Positions 1 through 11,200 of a DNA stretch of 64,000 bases are shown piece after piece. Position 1 is the stretch's first letter; each line of letters opens with the position of its first letter. Below the pieces are notes generated by a model. The model saw only the letters and a program-made list of their open reading frames with translations, ran no database searches and was not told where the DNA came from. The position numbers were made by a program, and so were the translations under genes. The DNA comes from Parus major (lineage: Eukaryota > Chordata > Aves > Passeriformes > Paridae): assembly GCF_001522545.3 (NCBI RefSeq), contig NC_031769.1:130895875-130959874 (forward strand), in the 5' to 3' direction.

Positions 1-1549
1 CTAAGGTGCCCCTGGTTTTTCCTCATGCAATCACACAACTGATCCAAATTACAACAGAACATATAACAAGGATTAAACTTGTTTATTGCAGTTAATAAAC
101 TGCATTTCTGACTTTAACCTGGACACCACCAGGCAAAAAATAGTTATGATTTTTCTGCTGGATTCTACTCCAGCAAGCCCTGAAGATCAAGTATTATAAA
201 ACTGTTAAAGGGAAAATATGAATGGCAGTATATATCACTGGAAAAGGACAGCATGCTTTATGAAAGAAAACAAGCATTTTTGCCATAAACAACTAATCTA
301 GAATAGAATCAGCACCAGAAACTGTATTCTGAAGACATGCCACTTACTGATTTTAGCATTCCAGTGAAAATATAAAAATTCAAGCTCTTTTATACTGATT
401 ATAGTAGATATTGATGCAATACACAGACACCTTTGCAACTGTTTACAGAAATAGTAGAACACTCTCTGTACTGAAAATCTTAGGATCTAAAACAAGAAGG
501 ACAGATAAAGACAAGAGGGAGTTTTCCAAAGATGGTATAAGAGGAAAAAAATGCTTTCAGCAACTTCAACTAGATCTCAAAATCTTATTTACAGAAATTG
601 AAGTGTTACAGTGAACTAAGTTGCTCCATATTCCCTTTTGCGAAAATGACCTAAACTTGACAATGAAAATTCATTGTGAGCCTGCTCTTTCCAAAGATAC
701 TACTCAAGGCAAATCTTACGCTGCCACACAAGTAAATCCATTAGGGATGAAACCAAAATAACTCTTAATAACTTCAGCTGCCTTCTGTTGCAAAGTTATC
801 GATCACATTTTTTTAAACCTTCTATGAATCAAGTAGAAAGCAACCCAATCTTTTCCTTTTGAGGAAAACCTTATTGGTTTTCTCCTTGCTTTTATTTTTG
901 AAAAGCATACCAGAGAACCGTCTAGAGGACCGAATCGCTCCTGACATCACACAACAGTGCCAAGGGGAAAATGGACTGTTTTCCTCTATGTGGCTCTTGA
1001 GTCAGAGCGAAGATTTATTAGAGACAAAATGAAAACATTAAAAGGATTAAGCAAAGGGATTTTCTGGAGTAATAAATCAAATAACTTTATAATCATATTA
1101 ATGAAGTGTGTAACTTCTAACCAAAATATTTCTGTTCTTTGGTTCACAGAACATGAGATTCACCCAAATATTCTATCTATGTGTATGTAAAAGTCAGGCA
1201 AAATTGGTGGAACCCTTCACAGTCTCACTGAACATGTGTAAGTTATTGCTCAACACAACAAAATAGTATTTTGGATGAAACATCATCTGTTTTTCTTAAT
1301 ATTGGGGATTAACTTAAAATTTTTGAGATTTATCACATTTTTCTCACAACACACCTGCTCTATTATTACCATTCTATTATGGAAAAATATAAACACAGCT
1401 AAAATACTCATCAGAAACATTTTCAAGCATCCCCCAAAAGTATGATTTTTTTTTTTTAAACAGTTAGCTTATCTAAAAGAAAAACCTTTTTTTTTTTTCC
1501 CCCCCTCCCCAAAATCAGTGGGACAGCGTATTATAGATTTTAGACAAAC
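1..1549 (-). other. UBR5 intron 16 (partial)
   Basis: Noncoding AT-rich sequence continuing beyond the left edge, with a weak donor GTTTGTC. I searched for the next exon (VLKVDGAYVAVKFPG) and did not find it. There is a T-rich run followed by C-rich sequence at about 1486-1509. Confidence 0.85.
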
Positions 1550-1662
1550 CTTGCCAACAGGAACATTCTTAACATCTTCCACAAACACAACTTCCCTCAG
1601 AGACCACTGTTCCTCATTCACTTTCTCCTCCTCTTTCGGTGCAGGAGTAGATCGTCGTCGCT
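1550..1662 (-). CDS. UBR5: UBR5 coding exon 16, last exon in window (residues 632-669)
   Basis: A 113-nt exon encoding [18 protein letters not shown] followed by [19 protein letters not shown]. The start is an Arg-rich, NLS-like patch with an acidic tail. From [12 protein letters not shown] on, the sequence begins the small beta-barrel domain of UBR5. The acceptor is TTGTCTCAG|AG, completing Lys632 with the last base of exon 15. The donor GGCAAG|GTTTGT is weak. The next exon (expected to start VLKVDGAYVAVKF) is not present in the remaining 1,549 bases. Confidence 0.96.
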
Positions 1663-3273
1663 CTGAGACAAAGAAGTTATTACCAAAAAAGAAAGACTTG
1701 ACACACTTAATCAAAGCATCAAAATGCAATGTTCAGTAAACACCAAACCTTTTTCCCCCAAGAGATTATCAGCAGTCAAATGTAGAAATTAATAAGAGGT
1801 TAGTCAGAGCTACCTAACAAGTATATCACGTCACTTTCATGTTTTTCTGTGGATTTGGGACTAATGAAGCCTATATGATAAGCAAAGCAATTTTTAAAGA
1901 TATTTAAGAAAAGTAATTAGAATACAATATTTTTTTTAATTTTAAACACTACAGTAACTAAAATACAAAAAATTAAAATACAAGGAACAAGCCCTGTTTT
2001 GGCAGGGCTCTCATACTCGTGCTGTAAAATGGCTGACACTGTGAGACCATTCAGTCACCCCTGATAGAGAGCTTTATATCAACCTTACAAAAAGTCTGCT
2101 TGCCTACCACATATGGATTACTTGGCAAACTTCTGGAACAGCAAATGAGAATAGTTGTCTGGGCTAATGGCAATTGCAATACAGTTAGATTTGCTGCAGA
2201 CTTTATCTGAACAGCAACTGTAGTATACTCAGAATCAAATCTCAATACATAACATGGCTAAATTAAGAGCAACAAGAACCTTTAATCTTCCACGCTGAGT
2301 ATACAGTGTAATTAATACTAGCAACATATTTAAAGTAAGAAGAAGAGAACTTCAAAGCTAATTGTACAATTAACTTCAAACACTAGTTCAAAAACCCAAG
2401 TGAAGTTGTAGCCAATGGAAAATTACAGCTGAATGAACTGCAAAAGAAATCAATAGTAAAAGACCTTAGTAAAATTAGTGAGCACTGCAGATCTGGGCAG
2501 ATGAGACTCTCAGTCACTGCACAAGGCCATTTGAGTCATTAGTCAATGCTTCTTAAAACTGAAGTTTGTGAACAATTAGAAGGAAAAGCCACAGAGAGAA
2601 CACATAAATTTATAAAATGTAATTACATTGCTGTTATTTGAAGAAACAGCAATGTAATTACAGTTTATAAATTTATGTGTTTAAATTGAGAGGAAAAAAA
2701 TGCTTAAGGAGTCAGTTATACAAATTTTTATGTAGTCTTTCAGGTTTTTAAGCACAACTTGTACTATGAAACTTCCCTGACTGCTTTTGTATGTTAATAA
2801 AGAATGTCTTGCTTTAGATACCTATTTTGTAACTGATAGAAACTACTGCTTTCTGCATTGACTTTCAACTACAAGGCAAGCTGTTCAACAGCAGCTTAAT
2901 CTTTAAAGAAGTTTTCCAAAACAAGTTCAATTTCTGGGCTACAAAGAAACTCATTACCACATTGCAATTAAAAATTAATAAATCTTCAGAATTTCCTCTT
3001 GATCACCCCCTGAAAGATATCTTTGATTGTGAGAACTGTTATGCTTGCGCAGACACACCTTACATTGAGGAGTCACTGCTTATACATTTATTTAACACTG
3101 ACAATCCACAGATTATTCAAAGTCTATTACAAAATCCTTTATCTATACTGCAGCACAGACTGAAAGACCAAAGAATTCTGAAATTAGTACAGAATCACTG
3201 TAGAACTGCCCTTTTATGGAAGCCTCTTATCTACACAATTATTTATGTTTACTCTGAGCTACACATTACTTAC
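1663..3273 (-). other. UBR5 intron 15 (1.6 kb)
   Basis: AT-rich with donor GTAAGT and acceptor TCTCAG. It contains the striking inverted repeat at 2599-2681. No other feature was recognised. Confidence 0.85.
2599..2681. repeat. Near-perfect 37-bp inverted repeat (hairpin, 9-nt loop)
   Basis: The left arm 2599-2635 and right arm 2645-2681 are reverse complements at 36 of 37 positions (single mismatch at 2617/2663), with the loop ATTTGAAGA at 2636-2644. The outer part is AACACATAAATTTATAAA and the inner part is GTAATTACATTGCTGTT. Either strand folds into a long stem; the minus strand would be transcribed within the UBR5 pre-mRNA. It could be a fold-back transposon remnant or a small-RNA hairpin. 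I recognise no family. Confidence 0.9.
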
Positions 3274-3383
3274 TATATGGCATTGATGCACTGCTTGCTA
3301 TTGAGGATGCATCACTACAAGTGGAAGCTGGGGATGGTGGAGGACCCATCTCAGTTTTCACTGGTTCCTGTTTGCTCTCAGGT
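3274..3383 (-). CDS. UBR5: UBR5 coding exon 15, Pro/Ser linker (residues 595-631, K632 split)
   Basis: A 110-nt exon encoding PESKQEPVKTEMGPPPSP followed by ASTCSDASSIASSASMPY. This is a disordered Pro/Ser-rich linker with many potential phosphosites; VKTE resembles a sumoylation consensus (psi-K-x-E), which is inference. The acceptor ATTCTAG|A completes Lys595 and the donor is ATATA|GTAAGT. Confidence 0.96.
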
Positions 3384-4134
3384 CTAGAATAAAAGTTAGT
3401 ACTCAGAATGAAGAAAGAAAAAAGTGCAATGTTTTCTGTGACAATAGACAAAGCGCCAATGTATCCCAGCATTGCTCCTTTAATAATACCTCAAAGAAGT
3501 AACTCCACACTTGTAAATGACCATCCTAACCAACAAGGCTGTAAATCTTGAGGTTGGGGATGGTGCAATGCTGCTTAATCAGGGATTAGCTTAACTTTAA
3601 CTGAGCAGTGATACACTATTACAGAAAATAAACATGATGAGCTTCATCTGAGGAAAGAATTATTAGCTTTATACAATTACCTGAAACTCCAGAACTGCTA
3701 CACATTTTCAAGCTTTACTTGAAATTGTTTAAATCTGCTATAAGAAACATTTAAATGGCAACTGTCAAACCCCAAAATAATGTTTTTATTACTATGGAGG
3801 GGCTGAAACAGATCTGTTTAATCTCATGAAGAGCCAGGAAACGACTGCTTCCATTTTCAGCTACTGAAATATAAAATCTTGGAAACTTTACCAAACACTG
3901 TAGGCAAGCCTGCATTTCACATGTACACAGTGCTTTCACACAACTGAGACACCCTTCCTGCTGTAAGCATTTCTGCACATCTAGCCAAGCCTACAAGAAA
4001 CCTACTACCTTATGAAGATGGCAAAATTTTCAAAATGATAAAAATCTGACCTTCCTTTTCCACTGTTACTCACCAGTTCAAGAGAGTATCAAATCAACAA
4101 TCTGCATGTATGCACACGTGTTCTCCACACTTAC
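3384..4134 (-). other. UBR5 intron 14 (751 bp)
   Basis: AT-rich with canonical GTAAGT donor and TTCTAG acceptor. Nothing recognised within it. Confidence 0.85.
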
Positions 4135-4319
4135 TTTGCCTCAGTAGTTTTGCTGGCTTTCTCCATGTTTTTCAAGCTCTCAGGGGACCGAAGCTGAAAT
4201 CGACAGCTGTCATTCATGTTCCAAACAGATTCCATCAGCACACCAACTTTAGGAATTCCAGCACTGATTGAAAAAGCAACTGCTCCAGCATGATAGAGGG
4301 GGTTATTTCTTAAACACAC
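4135..4319 (-). CDS. UBR5: UBR5 coding exon 14 (residues 534-594, K595 split)
   Basis: A 185-nt exon encoding VCLRNNPLYHAGAVAFSISA, GIPKVGVLMESVWNMNDSCR and FQLRSPESLKNMEKASKTTEA. The AVAFSIS and PKVGVLMESVW strands complete the RCC1-like fold. The rest is a charged linker beginning at RSPES. The acceptor is ATCTCTAG|GTGTG and the donor is GCAAA|GTAAGT. It joins the exon 13 GC donor and the exon 15 acceptor in correct phase. Confidence 0.97.
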
Positions 4320-5116
4320 CTAGAGATAGAAATAATTATTTCTATGAGAAAAATTAATTCTACTGAGGGAAATCATATGTACATTGTTTTCTTGGTGGCA
4401 TATGTAATAGTCAAAATAGAAAACTTAAGGAATAGAAACTTAAGGTAAAGAGGAAAGTCAGCATTATGTACAAAAAAGAAGATGCTGTGCAACAGCTTTA
4501 GCAGTGAAACTTTAATGTATAATATTTAGATGCTCAACGACAAAAGGAACAATTAATACAATAACAGAGACTCATCACAATGTCAATTAGAATGGTTTTG
4601 GAACCAAAAGAAATGTGTTCCCTGGGAAAGAGCTGCTATGTTCCATATTAGTTCTAGTACTATTTTAAAAAAAATCCCCTGTACCAGTTATTAGCCTTTT
4701 TGGTAAAGGCTTCAAAATTTGGTCTATCACACTGCATAAATAAATCAAACCCAGACACTAATACTGCAGACATTTAAATGCCTAATCATGTGCAAAGCTA
4801 TTTGTTCTACTGGGAACTGTATTTCTATACTTACTTTCTCTCAAAATACAGAATCAGTATGTAAAATAAAATAGAAGTACTTTGCATGAGTACAGCTTGT
4901 TCTTCTGTGCAGCAGGAGTCATAGAACAGTAACAGTACTAGCAAGACAGCCATTTACAGCCATATAATTCAAATATACTATTTTAATTTCACATTATTGC
5001 TATCACTTTTGTACATAACTTTTTGTGCCAAATAATTTTATTGTCTTCTTTTAAGAGCATGTTTCAAGCTCATCATATAGCATGGTAGAAGTGCCACTGG
5101 TGACACATGTACTTGC
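4320..5116 (-). other. UBR5 intron 13 (797 bp), GC-AG intron
   Basis: The intron begins GCAAGTA after CAG and ends ATCTCTAG. The flanking exons join in frame only at this GC donor. Apart from C at +2, the donor matches the consensus (CAG|GCAAGT), as functional GC donors in vertebrates usually do. Confidence 0.93.
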
Positions 5117-5234
5117 CTGGGTTCCAACAGTTATGTTTGGCATAGAGGAGATACCAGCACTAGACTTCGGCTTTTTATTTTTTGCTCTGGCCTTTTCTAG
5201 CATTTTCTTCCTTTGGCTGAAAGGAACTACACCC
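5117..5234 (-). CDS. UBR5: UBR5 coding exon 13, basic segment, ends at a GC donor (residues 494-533)
   Basis: A 118-nt exon encoding GVVPFSQRKKMLEKARAKNK followed by KPKSSAGISSMPNITVGTQ. The Lys/Arg cluster (RKKMLEKARAKNKKPK) resembles a bipartite nuclear localisation signal, consistent with the nuclear residence of UBR5, though its function is inferred. The acceptor is TTCCACAG|GGGTG. The donor reads ACCCAG|GCAAGTA, a GC rather than GT site. The frame into exon 14 (GTQ|VCLRNN) requires exactly this junction. Confidence 0.95.
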
Positions 5235-7111
5235 CTGTGGAAAAATGCATACTATTTTAAAAAGGCTGTGAAAGAAAAGCTTTGTTTAGAACTTTGAAGA
5301 GTTTATGCTTTCTGCTTAATGTAATCATGAGCAAACATTAAAGTGTGTGTGACACCTCCAAAATCTCAAAGCACTGCAGAAATGTCATCTTTTTCCATAT
5401 GTATCCCCACTTTCCAAATTCATCTGAACTACCCCAATTTATATGGAGGAGGAGGAAGAGGCAGAGCACACTATTTATTTCACTGCCAAATGGCCTTCCT
5501 TCCAGTCTGAAGCACTGCAAAACCTCTAAGTAGTATACTCCAGTCACAGCTTTCAAGATGCAGCCTGCCTCTCTGAACTTGAAGGTATCTTTCCCTTGAC
5601 TAATGATAATTTCCAGAATTTGCAATCTCTGGGAACATGATTTTTGTTTCTAAATTCTAAAACCTTCACTTTCTCTCTGGGTACATGGCTGAAGGAGTCT
5701 GGGGCTCTTATGACAGACTTAAAGACTGCAAGAGGGGAAAAAAACCACTTCTTTTTTAATGGGATCCACTCGGTTTAGTTAAAAATCATCCTGCATATAC
5801 AGTTAAGCATGCTCATTATTTTGATACTTCATGTTCTAGTCAGTGGCCTATACAGTTAGAAGCTTTGATTCAAGAAGCTCCATCATGTTAAGTAAAACGT
5901 AAAAAGCATCAGTCCTGTGAAACACTGGAAATTGAAATCCTGTCTCATGTACTACAGATCACTGTAACTAAGGGTATCAATAGTAACAGAAGCTTCTGCA
6001 TCAATCTGGTAACATAAAATCACCACAGCTGACATTTAACCATTAAAAGACATGTTATAACATAAACTGATTCCAAAGACTACATGTAAATGCTAATAAA
6101 TAATTTTGTATCTTGCACCAATTATTCCACTAAATATGGAAGGATCTAATAGCCAAGTATGTCCAATGCTATGGCTTAGCAGTTTCTATACAAAGAGTAA
6201 TTAAAGTGTGCCATGTCAGCCATGGCATAATGAAAGAACCAAGGACCAGAAGTTTACAACTCTGGCTACAAATCTACTTAAATATTTTCCAGAGTTAAAA
6301 GAATTTAATGAGAAAGCTGTTTCATACAATTAATTTTCAATGCTCTCATTTCCAGCTCATCATCAAGTATTTAACTCATCCATGCCTCAAAGCCACTTGA
6401 ACTTCAGGCATGATACATAATGCAATGGGCTCCTGACACACTGAAAAATAATGCATGTTGACAATGCATTAGTATTACTCAATGAATTCATTTAAATTAC
6501 AAACTCATTTCAGAGCCCTTTAGGAAGTATTCTTTTTGAGGGTTTGTTTTCTGCTTTGGTTTGTTTGAGTTTTTCAGTGTAGGCATCTTAATCGTGAAGT
6601 TGTTAGTTGAAATATTTTAACTAATATTTCATACTTTATGTTTGAAAGGGTTATATTTTAACAACAAACTCCAGAGGGAGCATTTGATATTATTTTCACC
6701 CTTCTTTACGATTTAGAACACAAACTAACAGACCAAATCTTCTAACAGAGCCAGAGAGAGGGACATTGACCTCATATATTTGTTCCATATTTATAATCTG
6801 AAAAAGACCCAAAAGGCATAGAGAAGGTTATTCTCTGATCCTGTGTAGTACTGATACATCTGAATGCTAAAGCATTTACACACATCTCCTAAAAGAATGA
6901 CCTTATTCTGTTAAAGATGTTACAACTGGATCCAAAAGCTTTAGGCATTAAAAAACAGAATAAATATATTTTATAAAGGGAACCTAAGATCAAGTGCAGA
7001 TTTACCAGACTCAGAACAATGGTGGTTCAGTAGCTTTGCAACGCTTCTTAGAGCTAGAGACATGAAGACATCCAGAGCATCCACACTGCTGTACACAAAC
7101 CCAATACTTAC
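5235..7111 (-). other. UBR5 intron 12 (1.9 kb)
   Basis: AT-rich noncoding sequence with strong donor GTAAGT and acceptor TTCCACAG. Nothing recognised within it. Confidence 0.85.
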
Positions 7112-7266
7112 CACCAATACAAGTTGTTCTCTAGTTGAGCACACGTGTAAAGAGCACAACAATGTAAAGAAACAATCCGTTCTCCCTGAAGCTCTGAGTA
7201 TGTCTGTGCAGTGTGTTCTAATTTAGAGGCTACGGAACTTAAAGTTTCATCTACCCATGTAGCAAC
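7112..7266 (-). CDS. UBR5: UBR5 coding exon 12, RCC1-like propeller (residues 443-493, W494 split)
   Basis: A 155-nt exon encoding VATWVDETLSSVASKLEHTA, QTYSELQGERIVSLHCCALY and TCAQLENNLYWW. It contributes a helix (DETLSSVASKLEHTAQTYSEL) and a blade ending in the distinctive LYWWG. The acceptor is CCCTTAG|GTTGC and the donor is GGTG|GTAAGTA. The Cys-rich CCALYTC is conserved in the family, and there is no sign that it binds metal. Confidence 0.97.
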
Positions 7267-7947
7267 CTAAGGGAGAAGGAAAGAAAGAAACAGAGGTAGA
7301 GGGGGAAAAAAAAAAGAAAAAGAAAAATATTTACTGGTTTTGAAAGGGGGGAAACAAAGAAACAATTATACCCTTTGGAAATTTATCCCCTACCATCTTT
7401 TCTTTCCCCAAAAGAGAGCTTTTCAGAATTGTTTTCCCTTCTATTTCCAGTCCTCAACCTTAACAAAAAAAGTTGGAAAAAAACAAAAGGAGAAACCTGT
7501 CATAAAGTATATGGATGTGTTGGTGTCTTTACCAAATAATTGTCAAGTTCACTCTAACTAGGCTAAAAAGCATACTTAGCTAACTTACTTTACATCACTG
7601 AAATGCCCTTAGTTTTTCTACTAAATCTTTACAGAACATTAACAAGCTTCACTATTCTCAAACCAGTCAGTTTCTACTGTAACAGCAAAAAGTTGAGTGT
7701 TTTAGATAATCAGATAAACCAGATATTTTTTCACTGTTTCAGCTCTAAATCTGATAGATATAATTTTTTTTTAAATTTTCTGTATTTCTACAAAACATCA
7801 GATGGGAAGGAAAAGAAAGGAATGAGTAAATGAATTAAGTACTTTCTAGTGCAGACAAAGCTGAAGTAACAACTTCCCTATAATATAGTGCAAACAACTG
7901 AAAAAACACAGCTTTGTCAAATTCAGCAACCAGGGAACATTTCATAC
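7267..7947 (-). other. UBR5 intron 11 (681 bp)
   Basis: Canonical ends. Near exon 12 there is a purine-rich run on the plus strand (about 7275-7328), which gives a pyrimidine-rich tract upstream of the exon 12 acceptor. Nothing else was recognised. Confidence 0.85.
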
Positions 7948-8058
7948 CTTGTTATTTTCTGTGGCAACAGTTGCTCTAATACTATTTGCAGAAAGGAGCA
8001 CAATCTTTTCATTGGTTAAGCCCAAGAACATGGCTCGTGGATGATGCAGCGAAGGATT
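7948..8058 (-). CDS. UBR5: UBR5 coding exon 11, RCC1-like propeller (residues 406-442)
   Basis: A 111-nt exon of 37 whole codons encoding NPSLHHPRAMFLGLTNEKI then VLLSANSIRATVATENNK. This forms the next propeller blade (strands FLGL, IVLLSAN, IRATVATENN). The acceptor is TTCTAAAG|AATCC, with a short pyrimidine tract, and the donor is AACAAG|GTATGA. The exon is phase 0 at both ends. I read Met where I recall Thr in the mammalian protein (PRAMFLG), a tolerable difference. Confidence 0.96.
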
Positions 8059-8137
8059 CTTTAGAAACAAAAGAGCATTTTAGATATTCAAAGCATATAA
8101 ATAATTCTGAAGGGGAATATTTAAAACTATACAGTAC
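8059..8137 (-). other. UBR5 intron 10 (79 bp, minimal)
   Basis: A very short intron with donor GTACTG and acceptor TCTAAAG, close to the lower practical size for vertebrate introns. Exons 10 and 11 are probably recognised by intron definition. Confidence 0.95.
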
Positions 8138-8254
8138 CTGTGCATTTCTGTAAGGCTCTGATTCACTCCACTTCCACTGATAGAGTTCTCCTTTACTGCT
8201 GACAGCCACGAGCTCAGAATATAGAGCTCCGATAGAAATAAACTTTGTTCCATC
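8138..8254 (-). CDS. UBR5: UBR5 coding exon 10, RCC1-like propeller (residues 367-405)
   Basis: A 117-nt exon of 39 whole codons encoding DGTKFISIGALYSELVAV followed by SSKGELYQWKWSESEPYRNAQ. The pattern 'IGALYSELVAVSSKGELYQW' is a typical RCC1-repeat blade: a hydrophobic strand, a turn, G-x-L-Y-x-W. The acceptor is TTTGTAG|GATGG and the donor is GCACAG|GTACTG. The exon is phase 0 at both ends, so skipping it would keep frame. It is separated from exon 11 by a very short 79-bp intron. Confidence 0.97.
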
Positions 8255-11200
8255 CTACAAACACAGAAATACAAAGTCTAAGAAAATTATATTATAAATG
8301 CATCTATAAAAACATATAAATGCAAAAAAAATGAACTTGGAATTGTTTTGTTTTTTTCAAGGTACCCATGAATGTTGAACCTGAAAATAAAGATTATAAA
8401 CCTGAAAATAAAGATATCCATATTGTCTCAAGATCAGCATGCCCCTCCCCCAAAACATCGCTGTGTCTGATGAAGTAAAGAAAGAAAGATACTATTTTAT
8501 TATTTCCCTTAACTTTTGCAATAGCTTATATATGACAATTAATTTGGACAGTTTATTAAGAGTTTACACGGTGCTTTGAGAACACAACACTGCCCATAAA
8601 ACTAGAGATGAAAAGATCTCTTGACCTGTGACATTGAAAAAAAAGTTTCTGCTTGAAATTATGGCTGTTTGAAATTAATTTAAAAGCTACATAATTCCAC
8701 TATTCCATTGCTAAGTATAGTCAGGAAGGTATCTTCCAAGCTACCCAAGAAATCAATTATCGAATTCACTGTTTCATCAGTTAAACAATTCTTATCTTTC
8801 ACTTCTCAAAGTAAATAACTGCAAACAACGTCAAGTTTTAAAAAAATCAGGATGCTACGTCTCAATAATGCATCATTATAACATGACATGCTGGGAAAGT
8901 TTCTAATTATTGGTTATTCCTCTTGCCTTTTTTTCCTTTTTAACATTTTATCAAAACTCATCTGGTTTCTTTCCACTGCATCACTTTGTTCATTTGCTTC
9001 TTACTATACCTGTGTGGACCTCACAGGTCTGATCTCCTCCCTCCTAAACTGGGTTTTGTATCCATGTTGCTGTAATACACAAAGTTACAACCTCACTTTT
9101 GCAAATTCCTGTTCCTCCTTGCATTGAAATGGCTCACAAACTACAGAGAATTTGAGTGATTCCACAAAACATTGAATTCTATTCATTGAGAAACATTTGT
9201 AATGTTTCACTGCTCCTCAGCAAGTGCAGCCATAGGACAAACATGTTCTTTCTGAAGTTCCTTACTACTAATAACTCAAATTTTTCTTCCACTTCCAGCT
9301 TCACAAAAAAATGAAAAAAAATCCCCCAACTTAAACTGGTATAAAATCAAATGCTGTCTTCTACAGCTACAGATCTGAAAGAGAGGTACATGATATATAG
9401 TCTCTGCAGTGGTTATCTCCCAGATCAGTACCTTTGACTGACTCTCAGATTACAATACACCACATTTAATTACTTCAGCCGTCTGAGGGGAAACTGAACA
9501 CAGCCATTAAAAAAGTCCCACTATCCAGTACATTTATCTGTCCTCTGAATTAGAAGACTTTTCACCACAGAAGTTTCAAAGTGGAAACATTTTTAGCTTC
9601 ATAAGTCTGGATTTACATATTTTTTTTACTGTTTTCATGCCTAGAAGTGTGCATTCCAAAAGGTATGTGTGTGTCCTTGAGTGACACAGGATTCATTCAG
9701 TACAGCTCTTACCAAATGCTCACCAGTATATTTTGGGAAAAAGAAAAGCAGCAGGAGGAAAGGACAGAAGCAATCACAAGCAATTCTCTTTTATACCCTG
9801 ATAAGAGTCTCTAGAATTAGTTAAATCATTAGAGAACTATTTTGTTCTGGAGGGCATCTACCAACACAGCACAGAAGTAACACAAATACTAGTCCATGTC
9901 ATGATTATTAATACATGCCATGGCATAAACATTGCACATTCCAAGACAGAACTGTGATCAGAACCTACTGTAGTCTAATGAGATGCATCTTCAGAAGTTA
10001 GCAGGCCTGATGCCTCAGAGTTAAATATGGAAGGCAATTAATTTTTGCTCCAAGACACTCTCATTTTGAGTTTTCATCTTGCTAACATGTCTTTTAAAAA
10101 CAAACAGCTTTGTACCAGAAGCTGAATATTAGAGAAACCTGCCAATCACATTTTTTTCTCTCTCTTCCATCAAAATATTAGCAGTTGTGACCTAAGTGCT
10201 TCAGGATCAATGCTGCATTCACCTGCAGAGGGCCATTCAACCAACTGCCCAAAGTTTCTGTAAACCCGAGACTCATGTTTAACTACAAATTCTGATTTCA
10301 GACCAGAGAAATTAACACACTTGAAGATGATGCAGGCTACTGAAAAAATCTTAGTGTCTCAATAGCTAAGTAGAATATACTTGGAAAAACAAAAGGCTTG
10401 GTTTGCACCTAAATTACAGTCAAGCAGGGAAAAACCAGTGTATTTGCCATTACTGCACTACAGATACACTTGGCTCTGATACACATGCCACAAGGTTGAT
10501 ACAGTGCAAGTGTAGACTGACAGTACTACAGTGTAACAATATCTGAAATATTAGAAGAATGTACTCATTGATTTGGATTCCTGAGCAACTGATGAAATTT
10601 ATTTGGTGGAGAAAACTCAGTCCCTGAGCAACATGTCTATACACTGTCAGTCTCAGATTGTTGGTGAAACTGATGCACTTGGGAGCACTTTTTTGGAGAT
10701 TTCCAAAAGTTTCAGCCATGCCTCTCAGGTTGGTACCTCACCTCCCACAAACAAAAGTTAACCACCCTCATCACAGTCTCCCCTACAGAGTTCTATCCCA
10801 AATGCTAAAGGTCAAAATAATGAAAAGTGAAGGAAAAATATTTGCAAACATGACTGGCTCTTTTGTCGTGGTTTCTTGTGTGCTTTAAATTGTCCCCTAG
10901 ATTACTGTCTTTTCCATTAACCTTTCAAGACCTTTTTCCTATTTTCCAAACTGAAAGAAACACCTGAACTGACTTCTCTGCCAAACTATCTCAGGATTTT
11001 CACCTTGAAGAATTTCTGCTGGAAAATACTACCAACAAAAATTCATACTGGATTTACAGAAGGAAAGACACAGAACCATTTCTTATGAATGTTCAGCCGA
11101 ACGAAATGATGGGAAATGTAATTACTTTTGAATAAAAATGGAAGGCCTTCCAGTAAGACACTTTCATTTAACTGGAAGCCCAGAAGCTGGGGTTTATGCG

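Noticed and set aside
1..1549. Search for UBR5 exon 17
   Set aside because: The expected VLKVDGAYVAVKFPG coding sequence does not occur on the minus strand in this interval. The exon must lie beyond the left edge.
2962..3387. A 141-codon plus-strand open frame
   Set aside because: It overlaps UBR5 exon 15 antisense, continues into intron sequence without splice support and resembles no protein. It is a shadow of the AT-rich intron and real exon.
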